Assembly (NCBI GenBank): GCA_949825045.1
Contig: OX463816.1
Coordinates: forward strand, 12,829,579 to 12,893,578
Length of the DNA: 64,000 nucleotides
Direction: 5' to 3'
Source: Argyresthia goedartella
Lineage: Eukaryota; Arthropoda; Insecta; Lepidoptera; Argyresthiidae
Every line of letters starts with the position of its first letter. Position 1 is the first letter of the stretch. Under the pieces are notes generated by a model. It did no database searches. It worked only from the letters and a program-made list of their open reading frames with translations, and was not told where the DNA came from. Shown one piece after another: positions 31,673-42,924 of the stretch. The translations under genes and the position numbers were made by a program.

Positions 31673-32974
31673 AAAACATACAATACGGACCACAGTTAAA
31701 CAAATTACAAAATTATAACCCGTACGAATTAACTTGAGACCTGTGTTCGTAACGAGAAATTCTCCCTGGAATACCTAACCCACTAAGCGGACGAAATAAG
31801 TCGACACCTCGCTGGGATGCCTTAGAGCCTTAGAGCGTGGTAAGAGAAACCAGAGTTTCTGGATGTTATAATTATCATAAAGCCATATCCGACAAAGTCT
31901 AGCATGCGTAATTATGTGGGGATATTTATTGTGGAAAAATTTCTAAACCATTTTACAGTCAATGCTAGTGAGTAGGTAAAGTGCAATCGATTTCATCAGA
32001 GCAAGCTTAATTTTCACATCTACCTTACTGCTAACAAGTATTTTCTGTGCTGCTTTGTACGTACTCTTTGTACCTATATATTTAAAACTAGAAATTCTAG
32101 GTAAACGTGTATAATCTCCTTCCTTAGCTTGGAGCGTAATTCAGCCAGAATAAAGTCATACCTGCTCATTAGATACTAGCAAATCAGTAACGTTAGCTTA
32201 ACGGACTTATTAGAATCGCTTAATAGAGCACCATAGCGGATCAGAGCAATTAGTGGGAAGGCAATAATTACGATGAATGGACCCACAAAGACAACGATAG
32301 GCGTTGTGCCTGCTGTATCTTACGAGCAAAGATATGTTCAAGGAGTATCGTCCAGTGGACGGGATCTCGCTCTCGACATACATATGTCACCGCCATTAAG
32401 GATAAATTAGGCACTTAGTCAAAAGCCCGGGCCGTTAACTAAGAGCCGGCATACAATTAACCGAACGCAAGGTGTACGCCTGAACGTGCCTAGGCGTTAT
32501 GCTGTGGGGTTGTGAGCATTAGTTATTTTTATAGGTAAGACGGCTAGTCTTAAGTTGACATACTTCTCATTAGATCGCACTGCCAGTACTCTAAAATGTA
32601 AAATATCATGCATGATGGTCCTAAGTATGTGAAAAGGGACTTTTTAAGTTGTTAGTATTGTTTTAGTTTTTTTTTCTGAATTATTGTTCTTATATTGGTT
32701 GCCAGCGAGAACTGTCAGTTTTCAACTGTGTTTCTCCTATTTCCTCTTCGTATTTCAACAGCTCATTTTTTTAGTTGACTCTGAAATAAATGATCTGTTG
32801 CGTTGACGCTTGCAAAAACGAATTGGACCGATTCCATATTCCTCCAAATCAAAAGGCTGACTTTCGGTGAGGCTGTTTGTTAAAAGTTTCCGACGATGCT
32901 TTATTTTAATCAAAGCCATGTGCTTAAACGCCGGCTATTAATTAAGTGCCTCATTTAACCAAATGGTGACGACA
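31673..32974. other. Gene 2 intron 3, left part, nothing recognised
   Basis: Non-coding. No repeats or exons could be supported in this stretch. Confidence 0.4.
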
Positions 32975-33060
32975 CATACATAGCGTCATGCCTTTCCCAT
33001 TGGGGTGGCAATGGCAGAGGGCTTTGTTGCGCCCACGTTTAGCCAATTGAAGGAGTCAGT
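32975..33060 (-). repeat. SINE family C body fragment
   Basis: GCGTCATGCCTTTCCCATTG-GGGTGGCAATGGCAGAGG matches the body of the SINE C copies at 17578 and 47882. Confidence 0.55.
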
Positions 33061-33289
33061 TAAATAAATAAAATAAAATTAAAAAGCCATTACTCACAAC
33101 AGCAACATTTAAAAAAATTTTTTTTCGTTGATTTAATCATAGTTTTAGATTTAGTTTTACCTTGTTTAAATTAGAAAATATCGATAAACATTTTATTAGT
33201 TTATATTTATCCTTATAACTATCGTATCGTATTATTATTAATAATTCATTGAAATTATATATATATATGTGTGTGTATATACATATATA

Positions 33290-33537
33290 GTTATTTATTT
33301 ATGAGCACACTGAACGGGTAAAGGCCCCCTCCAAGCGTTGCCATTTGTCTTTATCATCTGCTATATCCATCCTGTCTCGACCTGCCACCTCTACAATGTC
33401 GTCTGACCATCTCTTGTGGGGCCGTCCCGAACGTCGACACCCTTTTTCTGGTCCCCGCCACACAGTCCTCTCCCTGGTCCATCTGCCGTCTCTTATTGTG
33501 GTTTCGTGTCCGGCCCATTTCCATTTGACGTGAGCGT
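33290..33537 (-). pseudogene. RTE-type LINE, distal C-terminus
   Basis: Minus strand: HVKWKWAGHETTIRDGRWTR, then GCRRSGRPHKRWSDDI, KDKWQRLEGAFTRSVCS and a stop near 33302. This is the standard end of RTE frames. It continues the fragment at 36775-37190; the two are separated by a nested SINE plus LINE. A TA-rich microsatellite (33250-33290) follows. Confidence 0.82.
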
Positions 33538-33750
33538 GACGACCCGAATGGCCGAGTCGGTAGTGACGCTGCCTACGAAACCAAGGGTCCCGGGTTCGAG
33601 TCCCGGTGGGGGCAAATGTTTGTTTGATGAGAATGGATGTTTGTACCCTAGTCATGGTTGTTTATCTATCTAAGTATAATATTTCTCTATATAAGTATAT
33701 ATATCGTTGTCTAGTACCCAAGATACAGGGAATCCTAGTTTGGGGCTAGA
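33538..33750 (+). repeat. tRNA-derived SINE (family A), 5' part, copy 1
   Basis: The head GACGACCCGAATGGCCGAGT (A box) and GGTCCCGGGTTCGAGTCCCG (B box within a perfect T-arm) is followed by a body ending TTTGGGGCTAGAT. The last 60 bp of the element are found 3 kb away at 36703-36773, because a LINE inserted at AGAT. Other copies are at 47974-48212 and 52107-52373. The head cannot fold a full acceptor stem, so it is not a functional tRNA gene. Confidence 0.9.
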
Positions 33751-36705
33751 TGAAATGAAATGAAATGTGAAATGAAATGTTTATTAAGAGATCGTGGAAG
33801 ATGCTGGTTACAAAGTAGGTACTTACAAATTGGTACTAATGTATTTAACTTTATAGTAATTCATAGCTATATTATTAACCATACCACATACCTAAAGTTA
33901 TGTTTAGAACTATAAACTAAGTAAACAAGGTGATATTGTGGATATCCCATAAAAATGGTGTGTACGTTACAAAGGTAATAGAACCAGCAGAATATAGTCC
34001 GCTACCCTCCGCGCTAGTAGAAACTGTGTTGCGGCAAGGCAGAATTCTATAAACTACATGGCCAGCCTATACAGACACAAGTTCCTATCGAGAATGCTTT
34101 ACTGACGAGTTCAATTTATATTGGTGTTAGTGATGGCGTGTGTAGTATATGTAAAGTTTACAATATGTATGATAGTCAAAGTTAATACAATAATAAGAAA
34201 ACATATAATATATTAAATCATATACATTACAACTTAAGTACAATTAATTATATGTAGATACATAAATTACATAAACAGTAAAAGTAAAAACCTAAGGTAC
34301 ATCTAAAAACCAAACACTATTTTATTACTGTTAGCAACATCTCTGTTCTTTCGTAATTGATTTTATTCAGATATTCAGTTACCAAATTGTTGCATGTGGC
34401 CTTTACGCAGCCTCTGATATTTATTGTTTTTCCAACTTTATTGTATAGGTACGGTCCAAGGTAGTAAGAGAATTTCTGGGCAAAAGAAGTTTTACAGCCT
34501 GGAACATGGTAGACCTGGTGTTGTCTCCTTCTAGATATTACCTGTGAAACTGGTACAGTGTGCTGTCTAAGCAATAAAGATTTGATAAATAGTTGCCGAA
34601 CCGTTAGCACGTTAAATTCTTTGTAAATGTTATCTGTAGGGTATCGAAAGTTTTTAAAATTTGCAACTTTAATTATTGCTCTTTGGGCTTTTTCTACTTT
34701 AATTAAAGACGTTTTGTCAGCTCCACCCCAGGATATTATGCCATAGCAAATGATTGACTGGCACAAAGCAAAATATGTCGTCCTAATTGTTTTAGTATCA
34801 CGCAGGTGTCTTACTTTTTTAAAGATATATATTAACTTTCTAAGCCTTTTACTCATTGAATCACATTGCTCCTTCCAGTTTAGATTCTGGTCGATTATGA
34901 GTCCAAGGTACTTTATAGAGGTACAGTGTGTAATCTCATAGCAGTTGCAAGGTTGAATGCCATTACAAGTATGAGACCTAATAGAGAAGTTGGCTGGAGG
35001 CTGGGTGTTGTTCCTGATACTAAAAGTTATGTACTTTGTTTTATTGATATTTAGAGTAAGTATGTTTTGGTTTAGCCATTCAAGAACAACACGCATGCTA
35101 TCCTCTGCTATATTTTTCACCTCCTCCCAGGATTTTGCACTGAATAGTATTACTGTATCATCAGCAAAAGTGACCACCTTGGCATGTTGCATTTGTTTTT
35201 TACAGAGGTCATCGATATAGACCAAGAATAAAGTAGGCCCAAGGACAGAGCCTTGTGGCACTCCAAAGATGATATCTTCCTTATCGCTTTGTATCGTGTC
35301 AACCCTAACCGCTTGTTTTCTGTTGATAAGGTAGTCTGTAAGCAGCTTTAGAGGAATACCACGTACGCCTTTATATTCAAGCTTCCGTAGGAGTATCGGG
35401 ATAGACACAGTATCAAACGCCTTGGCGAGATCGAGGAAAATTCCTAGGCATTTATCCCTCTTATTTAGTTTTTGTGCAATGTGTGATACTACTGTCTCAA
35501 TAGCATCAGTGGTAGACTTGTTCCTTCTAAAGCCAAACTGGTTGTTGGACAACAAGTTTTGTGTTTCAAGGAAGTTCAGAAGACGGGTATTAATAGTCTT
35601 TTCGATGATTTTAGCCAGCGTAGGCAGAAGAGAGATCGGTCTATAATTGGATATATTGTCCTTATCCCCACATTTTAAAATGGGGATAACGATCGACTGC
35701 TTCAGAACCTGGGGAAATATACCACTTGATAAGCATTGATTGCATAGGTCGGAAATTGGACGAGCTACTATGTGTACAGCTTTTTTTAAAAATATTGATG
35801 ATATTCCATCCCAACCAGTAGATGTGGTATTTTTTAGGCTCATTATAATATTATTAATCTCTCTATCATCGGTCGGAATAAAAGCTATAGATTTGGTGGG
35901 ACTATTGTTTTCAAAAAATTCTGATGCTAGTTGAGTTTGCGTTTTATTTAATTTATTAAGAATGTTGCAAGCTAGTGTACGTCCCACATTCACAAAGTAC
36001 TTATTCGAGTAGTCTACCGATGCCTGTGGTGTAGATTTAGAATTTAGTAGCTCTGTTGGCGGTCTTGTTTTTGAATTAATATTACATACTTGTTTTATTA
36101 TCCTCCATGTATTTTTAATGCTCTGTCTATTTTTTTTCAATTCCGATCTCTCATAATTCCGTTTCAGATTATGTAAGATATGTGCGCAATGATTTCGGTA
36201 TCTTTTGTACGAAATTTTCAGTGAGTCGTCATCAGGATTTTTTTTGTGTTTTGAGTGCAGTTTATCCCTAAATTTCATACATCGTAGCAAACCTTTTGTT
36301 ATCCAAGGCTTTATAACAGTAATTCTGCAGGGAGTTTTGTATGTAGTGGTGTATTTGTGCAGTATCGATGTAACGGTAGTGAGAAAAATGTAAGCCATCT
36401 CATTGGGATCATCATGGGGCAATAAGTCGGTCCAGTTTATTTTCTCAAGATCCAGAAGGGCTTTGCTGTAGTCTATTTTAGTAGTTAATTTAATCTGTTG
36501 AGCAGGGCGATACTGTTTTAATTTTAAGGATATAATTACAGCACTATAATCTGTAACTGTTGACCTACAGACAAGAGTGGTCGATTTGTTTTCGAGCTTT
36601 AGGAAACAGTGATCAATACAAGAATGGTCGTGTGTGGCAAACGTGTGTCCTGGCAGCAGACCATGAATTGCCAACAAGCCCAGGTATCCTGGAGCTCTGT
36701 GATCA
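33751..36705 (-). mobile_element. CR1/Jockey-group LINE inserted in SINE A
   Basis: The minus-strand element has its 3' end at 33751 in a (CATTT)n-type tail (GAAATGAAATG on plus). AGAT flanks both sides as target duplication: GGGGCTAGAT before and CATCAAGAT after. It is 5'-truncated inside the endonuclease, at the residues preceding HRAPGYLGLL. The reverse transcriptase frame is uninterrupted, making it one of the youngest-looking elements in the window. Confidence 0.9.
34317..36677 (-). CDS. LINE ORF2: reverse transcriptase, open 786 codons, 5'-truncated
   Basis: The N-terminus is the end of the AP endonuclease (CIDHCFLK, then VTDYSAVIISLK as the SDH-like strand). The linker (NTWRIIKQVCN, SLKNTTSTGWDGISSIFLK) leads to the reverse transcriptase: IVIPILKCGDKDNISNYRPI, NNQFGFRRNKSTTDAIE, GIFLDLAKAFDTV (catalytic Asp), FGVPQGSVLGPTLF, VTFADDTVIL (catalytic pair) and LNINKTKYI. 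A CR1-type C-terminal region runs to LNKINYERTEMLLTVIK. The endonuclease N-terminal half and ORF1 are missing, so it cannot move alone, but nothing in the reverse transcriptase is broken. The first Met is only the first in the truncated frame; coding continues a little upstream to about 36708. Confidence 0.93.
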   Translation of the reverse strand: MLAIHGLLPGHTFATHDHSCIDHCFLKLENKSTTLVCRSTVTDYSAVIISLKLKQYRPAQQIKLTTKIDYSKALLDLEKINWTDLLPHDDPNEMAYIFLTTVTSILHKYTTTYKTPCRITVIKPWITKGLLRCMKFRDKLHSKHKKNPDDDSLKISYKRYRNHCAHILHNLKRNYERSELKKNRQSIKNTWRIIKQVCNINSKTRPPTELLNSKSTPQASVDYSNKYFVNVGRTLACNILNKLNKTQTQLASEFFENNSPTKSIAFIPTDDREINNIIMSLKNTTSTGWDGISSIFLKKAVHIVARPISDLCNQCLSSGIFPQVLKQSIVIPILKCGDKDNISNYRPISLLPTLAKIIEKTINTRLLNFLETQNLLSNNQFGFRRNKSTTDAIETVVSHIAQKLNKRDKCLGIFLDLAKAFDTVSIPILLRKLEYKGVRGIPLKLLTDYLINRKQAVRVDTIQSDKEDIIFGVPQGSVLGPTLFLVYIDDLCKKQMQHAKVVTFADDTVILFSAKSWEEVKNIAEDSMRVVLEWLNQNILTLNINKTKYITFSIRNNTQPPANFSIRSHTCNGIQPCNCYEITHCTSIKYLGLIIDQNLNWKEQCDSMSKRLRKLIYIFKKVRHLRDTKTIRTTYFALCQSIICYGIISWGGADKTSLIKVEKAQRAIIKVANFKNFRYPTDNIYKEFNVLTVRQLFIKSLLLRQHTVPVSQVISRRRQHQVYHVPGCKTSFAQKFSYYLGPYLYNKVGKTINIRGCVKATCNNLVTEYLNKINYERTEMLLTVIK

Positions 36706-36736
36706 TCAAGATCAATGTGTGTAAAAGGTGTCCAAG

Positions 36737-36773
<37 letters not shown>
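36703..36773 (+). repeat. SINE family A, displaced 3' end
   Basis: AGATCAATGTGTGTAAAAGG-TGTCCAAGGTATT followed by (ATT)n is the last part of the SINE whose head is at 33538. It was displaced by the LINE insertion. The ATT repeat at 36740-36773 is the SINE tail. Confidence 0.9.
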
Positions 36774-36774
<1 letters not shown>

Positions 36775-37190
36775 TCATCCTTCTCACGTGCTCCATTGCA
36801 TCTATCACTTGTGTGTGGTATGTGTTCTTTTCTGAGCTTTTTTTCTTATCTTTGAGCCTTACATTGGTTATGCTTCTTTCCATCGGCTTTTGACACAAAG
36901 ATATTCGTCTTGAGTTTTCAGCTGTAAGGGTACAGGTTTGGCATCCGTAAGTTAGCGAGGGAAAGATACATGTAAGATGTAAGATTTCCTACATTGACCA
37001 GTATTTCCTTCATGCTATTGAAATACGACGATCTATTTCTTCCTTTTCCACATTTCTAAAGGACATTAGTTTTCCTAAATAGATATCATCTTCTACGTAT
37101 TCATCTTCCGGTCGTCAACCGGTATCTTTTCTCCATTGGTCATTATTTTGTTTTTGAGAAGTTCATTTCGAGACCGGCTGCTCTGCTAGA
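36775..37190 (-). pseudogene. RTE-type LINE, reverse transcriptase end, proximal part
   Basis: Minus strand: EEIDRRISIA-like (37020), LTYGCQTCTLTAENSR (36930), LCQKPMERSITNVRLKDKKK (36890) and IDAMEHVRRMK (36780), continuing into WKWAGHE at 33537. Stops replace some Trp/Lys codons. It is the oldest layer of the three-element nest. Confidence 0.82.
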
Positions 37191-37221
37191 GTTAGTTAGT
37201 AAAATTTATATCCGAACATAC

Positions 37222-37392
37222 CCTCAAACAGTCCAGCTGCTTATGGAAATCCCGCAGCGTGGCGTCGTCGTCGCGTCGCTGCGGCAGCGGGCGGGACTGC
37301 GCGCGCGCACGGCCGCGGCACCTCGCGTACGCCGCAACGGCTGCGACGAGCACAATGCAGGCTACTAGTCCGCACGCGCCGCCGATTATCAC
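37222..37392 (-). CDS. Gene 2 exon 3: transmembrane helix and juxtamembrane region
   Basis: A 171-nt, very GC-rich exon with acceptor TTCCTCGCCCCAG at 37393 and donor TTGAGG/GTATGT at 37222; phase 0 in and out. It begins VIIGGACGLVACIVLVAAVA, a single hydrophobic span of about 22 residues, then AYARCRGRARAQSRPLPQRR, a strong basic stop-transfer that places what follows in the cytosol. It ends DDDATLRDFHKQLDCLR. Cys and Gly in the helix could allow palmitoylation or packing (inference). This fixes the protein as type I, with the signal peptide and Cys-rich module outside. Confidence 0.9.
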
Positions 37393-37539
37393 CTGGGGCG
37401 AGGAAAAGGGGAATTATATTATCACATAGTAACCCGCGTGCCCGACGAAACTGGAAGAGCCCTTACCGTCTCTACTTACCATGAAAAAGGTTAGGTCCTT
37501 ACATATGAAATTGGCGTTTTCCATGGGAGGAACATAAAG

Positions 37540-38183
37540 TCGTTTTTTTTTTAAATATAATATATATATTTAATCAAAGTATGTACCATTGCTATCATTC
37601 ATAAAAAAAACATTCGGACGGGAATCAATAAAATCTTTGAAGGCGGTTTGGACTGCCCCATCGGAGATGAATTTTTTCCCTTTCAAGAAGTTATCCAAAT
37701 TTAAAAAAAAATGGTAATCTGTTGGAGCAAGGTCCGGAGAGTACGGTGGATGTCTTAGACATTCCAATTGAAGCTCATCTAATATGCTCCTCTCCACACA
37801 CTGCACAACAGACGGCTACGTCTGTTGTGCAGTGTGTGGTCTAGCGTTATCATGAAGCAGCAGTGGCCTAGAGCGATTGACCAGTCTCGGTTGTGTAGCA
37901 GTAGCTTTTCCATCATGATTTGCAGTTGCTGACAATAGACATCTGCCGTAATCATCTGGCCAGATTTAAGAAAGCTGTAGTGAACGACACTAGCACTAGT
38001 CCACCAAACGCTCACAAGTAACTTTTTTGGAGTCAATTTTCGCTTGGGGCATGGTTTGGCTGGTTCGGCAGGGTTCAGCCATTGCGATGAGCGTTTCCGA
38101 TAATCGTACAGGATCCACTTTTCATCACAGGTAATGATTGTGTTGCCTCTTTCACATTTCATTTCATTTAAAGCAGTTCTCAA
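37540..38183 (-). pseudogene. DD34D mariner transposase with an internal palindrome
   Basis: Minus strand: NTIITCDEKWILYDYRKRSS (first Asp), KKLLVSVWWTSASVVHYSFL (mariner core), DNARPHTAQQT (second Asp, near 37845) and RHPPYSPDLAPTDYHFF (third Asp region, near 37720). A 21-bp arm/4-nt loop palindrome at 37794-37839 sits exactly after HTAQQT and breaks the frame. The N-terminal third is missing. It lies in gene 2 intron 2, 150 nt below exon 3. Confidence 0.82.
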
Positions 38184-40376
38184 ATTAATAAGTAAAATTA
38201 CTTGTCCTCATCGATAGTCTGTGCTTGTCCTATAGATGCACGAAGTCGTCCGCAAGTTGTAGAATCTATCTACATGTACATAGGAAAATGAAAAACTTTC
38301 ATCGAAGTGAAGGTTGTGAGATTAGTAAAATAATATACAACACGAGACTCAGTGCCATAAAAAGTTCCTGTTTAACAGTCCCACAGAAACAAAGCGTTTC
38401 TTATCGAAGTTTCTACAAGATTAATCTAGGTTGCTAGAGAAAGAACCACTTTCCTGTAATGTCAATAGATCCGAATAGATAGAAGAGGATAAGTAATAAA
38501 AACATTCTTTACAGCTTCAAGCCCTTGTAGATGTATTCCTTGATTTCATATTAATTTCAACTTGATACCTCCAAACGTTTGCTGAGAAAAAAAGTTGGTA
38601 GAAAGGCAACAGAGATACCCTGGCTGGGTCCCTCTATTGATTTCCCTGAAACACTAATTATAATGTGACTTCACGGATATGAAAATTGAAAACGGTTTAG
38701 CTACCTTCTGTTTTGAAGACGGTGCTTGTTGAGATATTTGATCAGCGGTCTAAGGAGCGTGGATCTGTCAGCGTGTCCTATGTTGCAGCACACGGTCTGC
38801 GATACAACACTCCAAATAAAAATGAGATTATGGTTTTTCAAGCAGGTAAAAAAGCTCCTGCTGTACAGCCTATTTTTTGAGCGATTCTCAATAAGAGTCT
38901 CTGTTTTTCAATATCTGGGTCATCTGGTAACAGAATAGCTATCGGATGACCAAGATATAGAAAGGGAGCTAAGGGCGTTAGCAATTCGCTGCAATATGCT
39001 GGCCAGAAGATTTGCACGTTGTAGAAGGGCTTTTCAAGGCATTTTGTAAGTCCTTCTACATGTGTATTTATAATTCAGTTACAAGCAGAAGTCGTACGAC
39101 GCCCTTCGAGTCCAATATAACAGTGGTTTCAGGATGTTGTTCATAATGAGCGTTCATAATCATACACAGACGTTTACGCCGTTCAGAGAGCAAGAATAGC
39201 ATCCCTGATGTACCGTGTACATAGGTACTCCATCCTGTCCATTATTGCAGATAGGACAGACTGTCTGATATAGTGTCACCGGGAAAACACTCACATGACT
39301 TTAAAGAAAAAAGAAAGAGTCCGGAACGGATTGTCTGCCTTATCCATCCATTCGTATATTTGGATGTCTGTCTTGTCTGTGTATCGTTTTTTTTTTTATT
39401 TGAATAGAATAGAATTCAGTTAACTCCTGTATTCTGTGCAAACACGACCATCATTATTATTGTAACTTAATACTGATGCAACCTTATAAAAGAAACCACA
39501 TAGTCAGGGTAGTTGCTACCCATTACAAAATGATATCTACTGCGATCCAATTACGTAATGCATTCAGTATCTGTGTATGTTTGGCTTGCATCGTTTAACT
39601 ACTAAGATATTAACGTTACCTCATGTGTGATGTTGGCCAATATTGCTGATGCAGTAATCTTTATAGTCCTGCCTGCGACCTAATAACCAGAATATGAGAC
39701 TGGAAATGGTAAATGTAAGATAGCAACGTGGATGTTATAACTTTTACTAGTTTGGAAAGCACACCTCAGTACTAAGTAGATGGTTGATTTAACAATGCAC
39801 CTCAAATGATGAAGTAATTTCGGCGCTTTAAGGAAATTGCTTACCAACGAGGTGTCTTGTTAACCTGTTCGTGTAATAGTACAATTTGCCTACTCTACCT
39901 ACCTACTTGAAATGGATTCGTTTATACAGCTGTGGAAATATGGCGAAAGTCAACTCGTTTACTTGAACGCGTAGGATAGCCTCCGCTTATCAGACCTGAC
40001 TTTCAGGCAATTACTGAATCTCGGATACAACAAAGTTTTACGCTATGTTACAGAATAATAATTAATAAGCATTAAACGTGAAACTGAAAATTTGTGTTTT
40101 TGTATTTTTTATCAAGTACCAACTATTTATAGTCGGCGGGCGTAGAAAATAATAAGTAAATATCAATAGGTGATACACAAAAAACGTAGGCCGATTGGAA
40201 AATCCCAGACTCGGAACTGAATCAATCCTAACAAGGTTTAGCTCGGTCGTGCACGTTCATATCAGCCTACATTTCTCCAACACACGTAATTAGGTTTATG
40301 AATGCAATAGTAAGTGCAACGATTTTCCGCTTTGAAATCGAACCCTGGTCATTATTATTACCTGCCTACTCATAGG
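38184..40376. other. Gene 2 intron 2, nothing recognised
   Basis: Non-coding. Short open frames have no domain signal. No repeats were assigned with confidence. Confidence 0.4.
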
Positions 40377-40571
40377 AACGATAAAGGTTTTACATCGCTT
40401 CTGGCCCACAATAGGATACCCTGTGTCGTTTGAACTAGAAACAGCGACGTCACACACCTTTAAACATTCAAGACTTGGGGTTTCTTTTTGTTCCTCCCCA
40501 GCCGGGATTCGAACCCGGGGCGTCTCGCTTGAGAGGCGGAACCTGGAGCCGCAACGCCGCAGAGGTCGTCA
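40377..40571 (-). repeat. tRNA-derived SINE (family B)
   Basis: The minus-strand head has B box GGTTCGAATCC (from 40505-40520) and an A-box region ending AGAGGTCGTCA at 40571. The body shares AGGATACCCTGTGTC with the copies at 8935 and 50938. Confidence 0.82.
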
Positions 40572-41643
40572 TGTTATGTACATATAGTCTGGATCAGTTC
40601 ATCTAGTCCAGTTGGTTAGTTTAATAACAATAACATCGTTGTAAGTCTTGCTTGGCACGCGCCACACACAGTACATTCAGTATACATATAGTATATGATA
40701 CATATAGGCTGTAAGTACTACACATGTTCTTCCACTCCAAATAGAGCGGTGTGATTTTACTGATATAAATTGATAAATGTACCTTCCACCTCATGTTCTG
40801 ATGTTCTTGGATTGTCTATTATTATTCCTTCAGGCATTCTAAACTATTTATTCTGATATGTCCCGGATCATTAAGTTTCGTAGAAATAGGTAGGTACATA
40901 AAACCGAAAGTCCAAGGCAAACTCAAATCAAAGGGCAAACATATCAGTTTTAAGTTCACTAGTCTAGTCTTGCTCGTTTATGCTCGTATCACGTTCCGCG
41001 ACGACCTTGCTATTATATCCTTTCCCTACAGTCGACTGGTACCAAGACCTAGTCTAGTACCTACCTAGACCGGAATGCGAAACCTATTCTGATTGGCTAG
41101 TTTAGCTTCTAATTATTTGATGACTAACTCTTGAAGCATGTTTTTATATATGTAACCAACTTTTCCAAGCTTGGATAATTCCATTAAACTATTATGGGTT
41201 ATTTATTTTAAATGTTGTTTATAATGCTGATTAATATGGAAAATTACTGACCAACCAGTTTGTCATATGTCACAACAGAAAATTTAACCAGTCAAAAAAC
41301 GGCCAAGCACTTGAATAGTACATCAATTTGAACGCCGAAAATACTAATTCACTAGTACCACTCAAGAAACTCCTTCGTTGATTTTACGTACAAAATTTAT
41401 GGGCATTGTCTCTAAAGGTATACGTTCTACCTTTATGATTTCACGTAACTAAACTTAAATTTATGATTTATCTGTCTCATAGGGCTTATCCAGACATTGT
41501 GAAACAGGTCCTGAGTCTTCAAAAGACTTTCTACTGATTTGGCCTAATTGTTATAGATAGATAGAAAACTGTGACCTCCTGGGTGCTGTCAAAACTAATT
41601 GAATATCCAGCATTGAGGTTCTCTCCAACTTCAAAGCACTCAC
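40572..41643. other. Gene 2 intron 2 near exon 2, nothing recognised
   Basis: Non-coding, AT-rich. Nothing could be supported. Confidence 0.4.
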
Positions 41644-41819
41644 CTCATTATACCTGCTAGCAGGGTAGCAGACCCTGCCCATGAGGTGGTCATCATGAGC
41701 CCAGGCCTCCCTGGTGCCAGCTGGACAGGTGTCGGTGCAGGTGGCACCTGGCCAGACCAGCAGCTCGGCGCACTTAATGCAGCCGTCTGCACCGCAGCGC
41801 ATGCATTCAGGGTCGCAAC
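41644..41819 (-). CDS. Gene 2 exon 2: furin-like cysteine-rich module
   Basis: A 176-nt exon with acceptor TTCTTCAG at 41820 and donor AATGAG/GTGAGT at 41644; phase 1 in, phase 0 out. It reads CDPECMRCGADGCIKC, then LLVWPGATCTDTCPAGT, and ends GRVCYPASRYNE. Eight Cys in a C-x3-C-x2-C-x4-C-x2-C-x10-C-x3-C pattern ending CPAGT resemble a single furin-like (receptor-type) repeat, as in growth-factor receptors and R-spondins. A second possible donor, AGCAG/GTATAA, lies 10 nt upstream in phase 2, but only the downstream one matches the phase of exon 3. Confidence 0.88.
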
Positions 41820-41989
41820 CTGAAGAACGAAAGGGAAATTTTACAGATTTGTATTTTAGGTCTAATTCAAGGTGTAATAAGAGTTTTTTTTATTGGTGGA
41901 GTGGTTTATGAATATAATTAGTTGTTGTGATCGTAAGGACCCTCAGGATGATAGGTCCCCACAATCAATTATAGCCTAAAACATCTATA

Positions 41990-42300
41990 GCAGATGATTC
42001 AAGCAGCGTCCAAGGTGCATGCCCGCTCGTGACTATAAAGTCCGATCCTGGAGTGGGAGACACGTCCACTAGCATGTCGCTGCTAATGCTGTCGGCGCAT
42101 GCGGACTGGGTGGTGGAGCTGGTCGTTTTGCTCTTTTTACAGCCAGAACATCGAACCAGGTCCTGCCGTGTGCTGTGCGACCTTCCGCGGCGACTCTCCT
42201 CTAAGTTTCTCGGACAGCGGCAACCTCTTTCCACCTGTTGGCTTCGATTTGAAACGTGGATATGTCACGCTTGACCTTGAAACCACCATCCCCCTCTGAA
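41990..42300 (-). pseudogene. LINE C-terminal fragment (relative of 51640-52560)
   Basis: Minus strand: a DISTFQIEANRWKEVAA-like stretch and RTAHGRTWFDVL align with FKIEAKRWEELATDRD...ATHDRAWFNALV at 51970-52100. It is followed by a KRAKRPA-like sequence similar to 52374. Multiple stops. Confidence 0.6.
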
Positions 42301-42924
42301 TGTCGCCTGGAGGGGGTGGCGGCTCATGGGAACAAGACAGATTGTGCATGGGTGAGAGAGAGAGGTGAGATCTTGCTCAGAGGCCGAGAAACCTGGCGCG
42401 GGCTGTATCATAAACCAGTGTTTTTGTGAGAACAGTAGACCCCGCTTGAATAAAAAAAAACCGTCTATATATAATCCTGCAGCAAACTTCCCCCCTTTAT
42501 CCCCCTTTTCTCCGCAACATCTTGTGTAGAATGAGGCCCTTAGTGTGCCTTTTAAATTTGATTGAAATCCGTCCATAAATAACGCCACAGCAAACCTCCC
42601 TCCTTTTCCCCCTATTTCCCCCCAATCAAAAATGGTGATCGACTTAAATTTTTAATCAAATCAAGGAGCAACCAATTTTCGTCAAAATTGGTTTGAAAAT
42701 GCGACCTGTAATTTCGAAACTGGACGCTTCGCTCGCTCGGTCAATTGTTTATTATACATTCTTACTTATGCGTGATGAATTGATGATGACGTATAGTGAC
42801 GTCATCCTTGAGTTTCATGACTCTGCCTGTATGGTTCTACTATGGGGTAAATAAGGTTCACCATGTTTTCCATCACCGTTACAACGTCCGCATAATGTAC
42901 TTGAAATAAATTACTTATTTCATT
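42301..42924. other. Gene 2 intron 1, nothing recognised
   Basis: Non-coding with C/T-rich stretches around 42485-42625. No assignment. Confidence 0.4.

Noticed and set aside
33538..33615. Possible functional tRNA gene with perfect T-arm
   Set aside because: The acceptor stem does not pair, the anticodon arm is not well formed, and the same head plus a common body and ATT tail occurs three times, so it is a SINE.
36740..36773. ATT microsatellite as an independent repeat
   Set aside because: It is the tail of the displaced SINE A copy.
41654..41819. Alternative donor AGCAG/GTATAA for gene 2 exon 2
   Set aside because: It would leave phase 2, incompatible with exon 3, which begins in phase 0; the GAG/GTGAGT donor 10 nt downstream fits.
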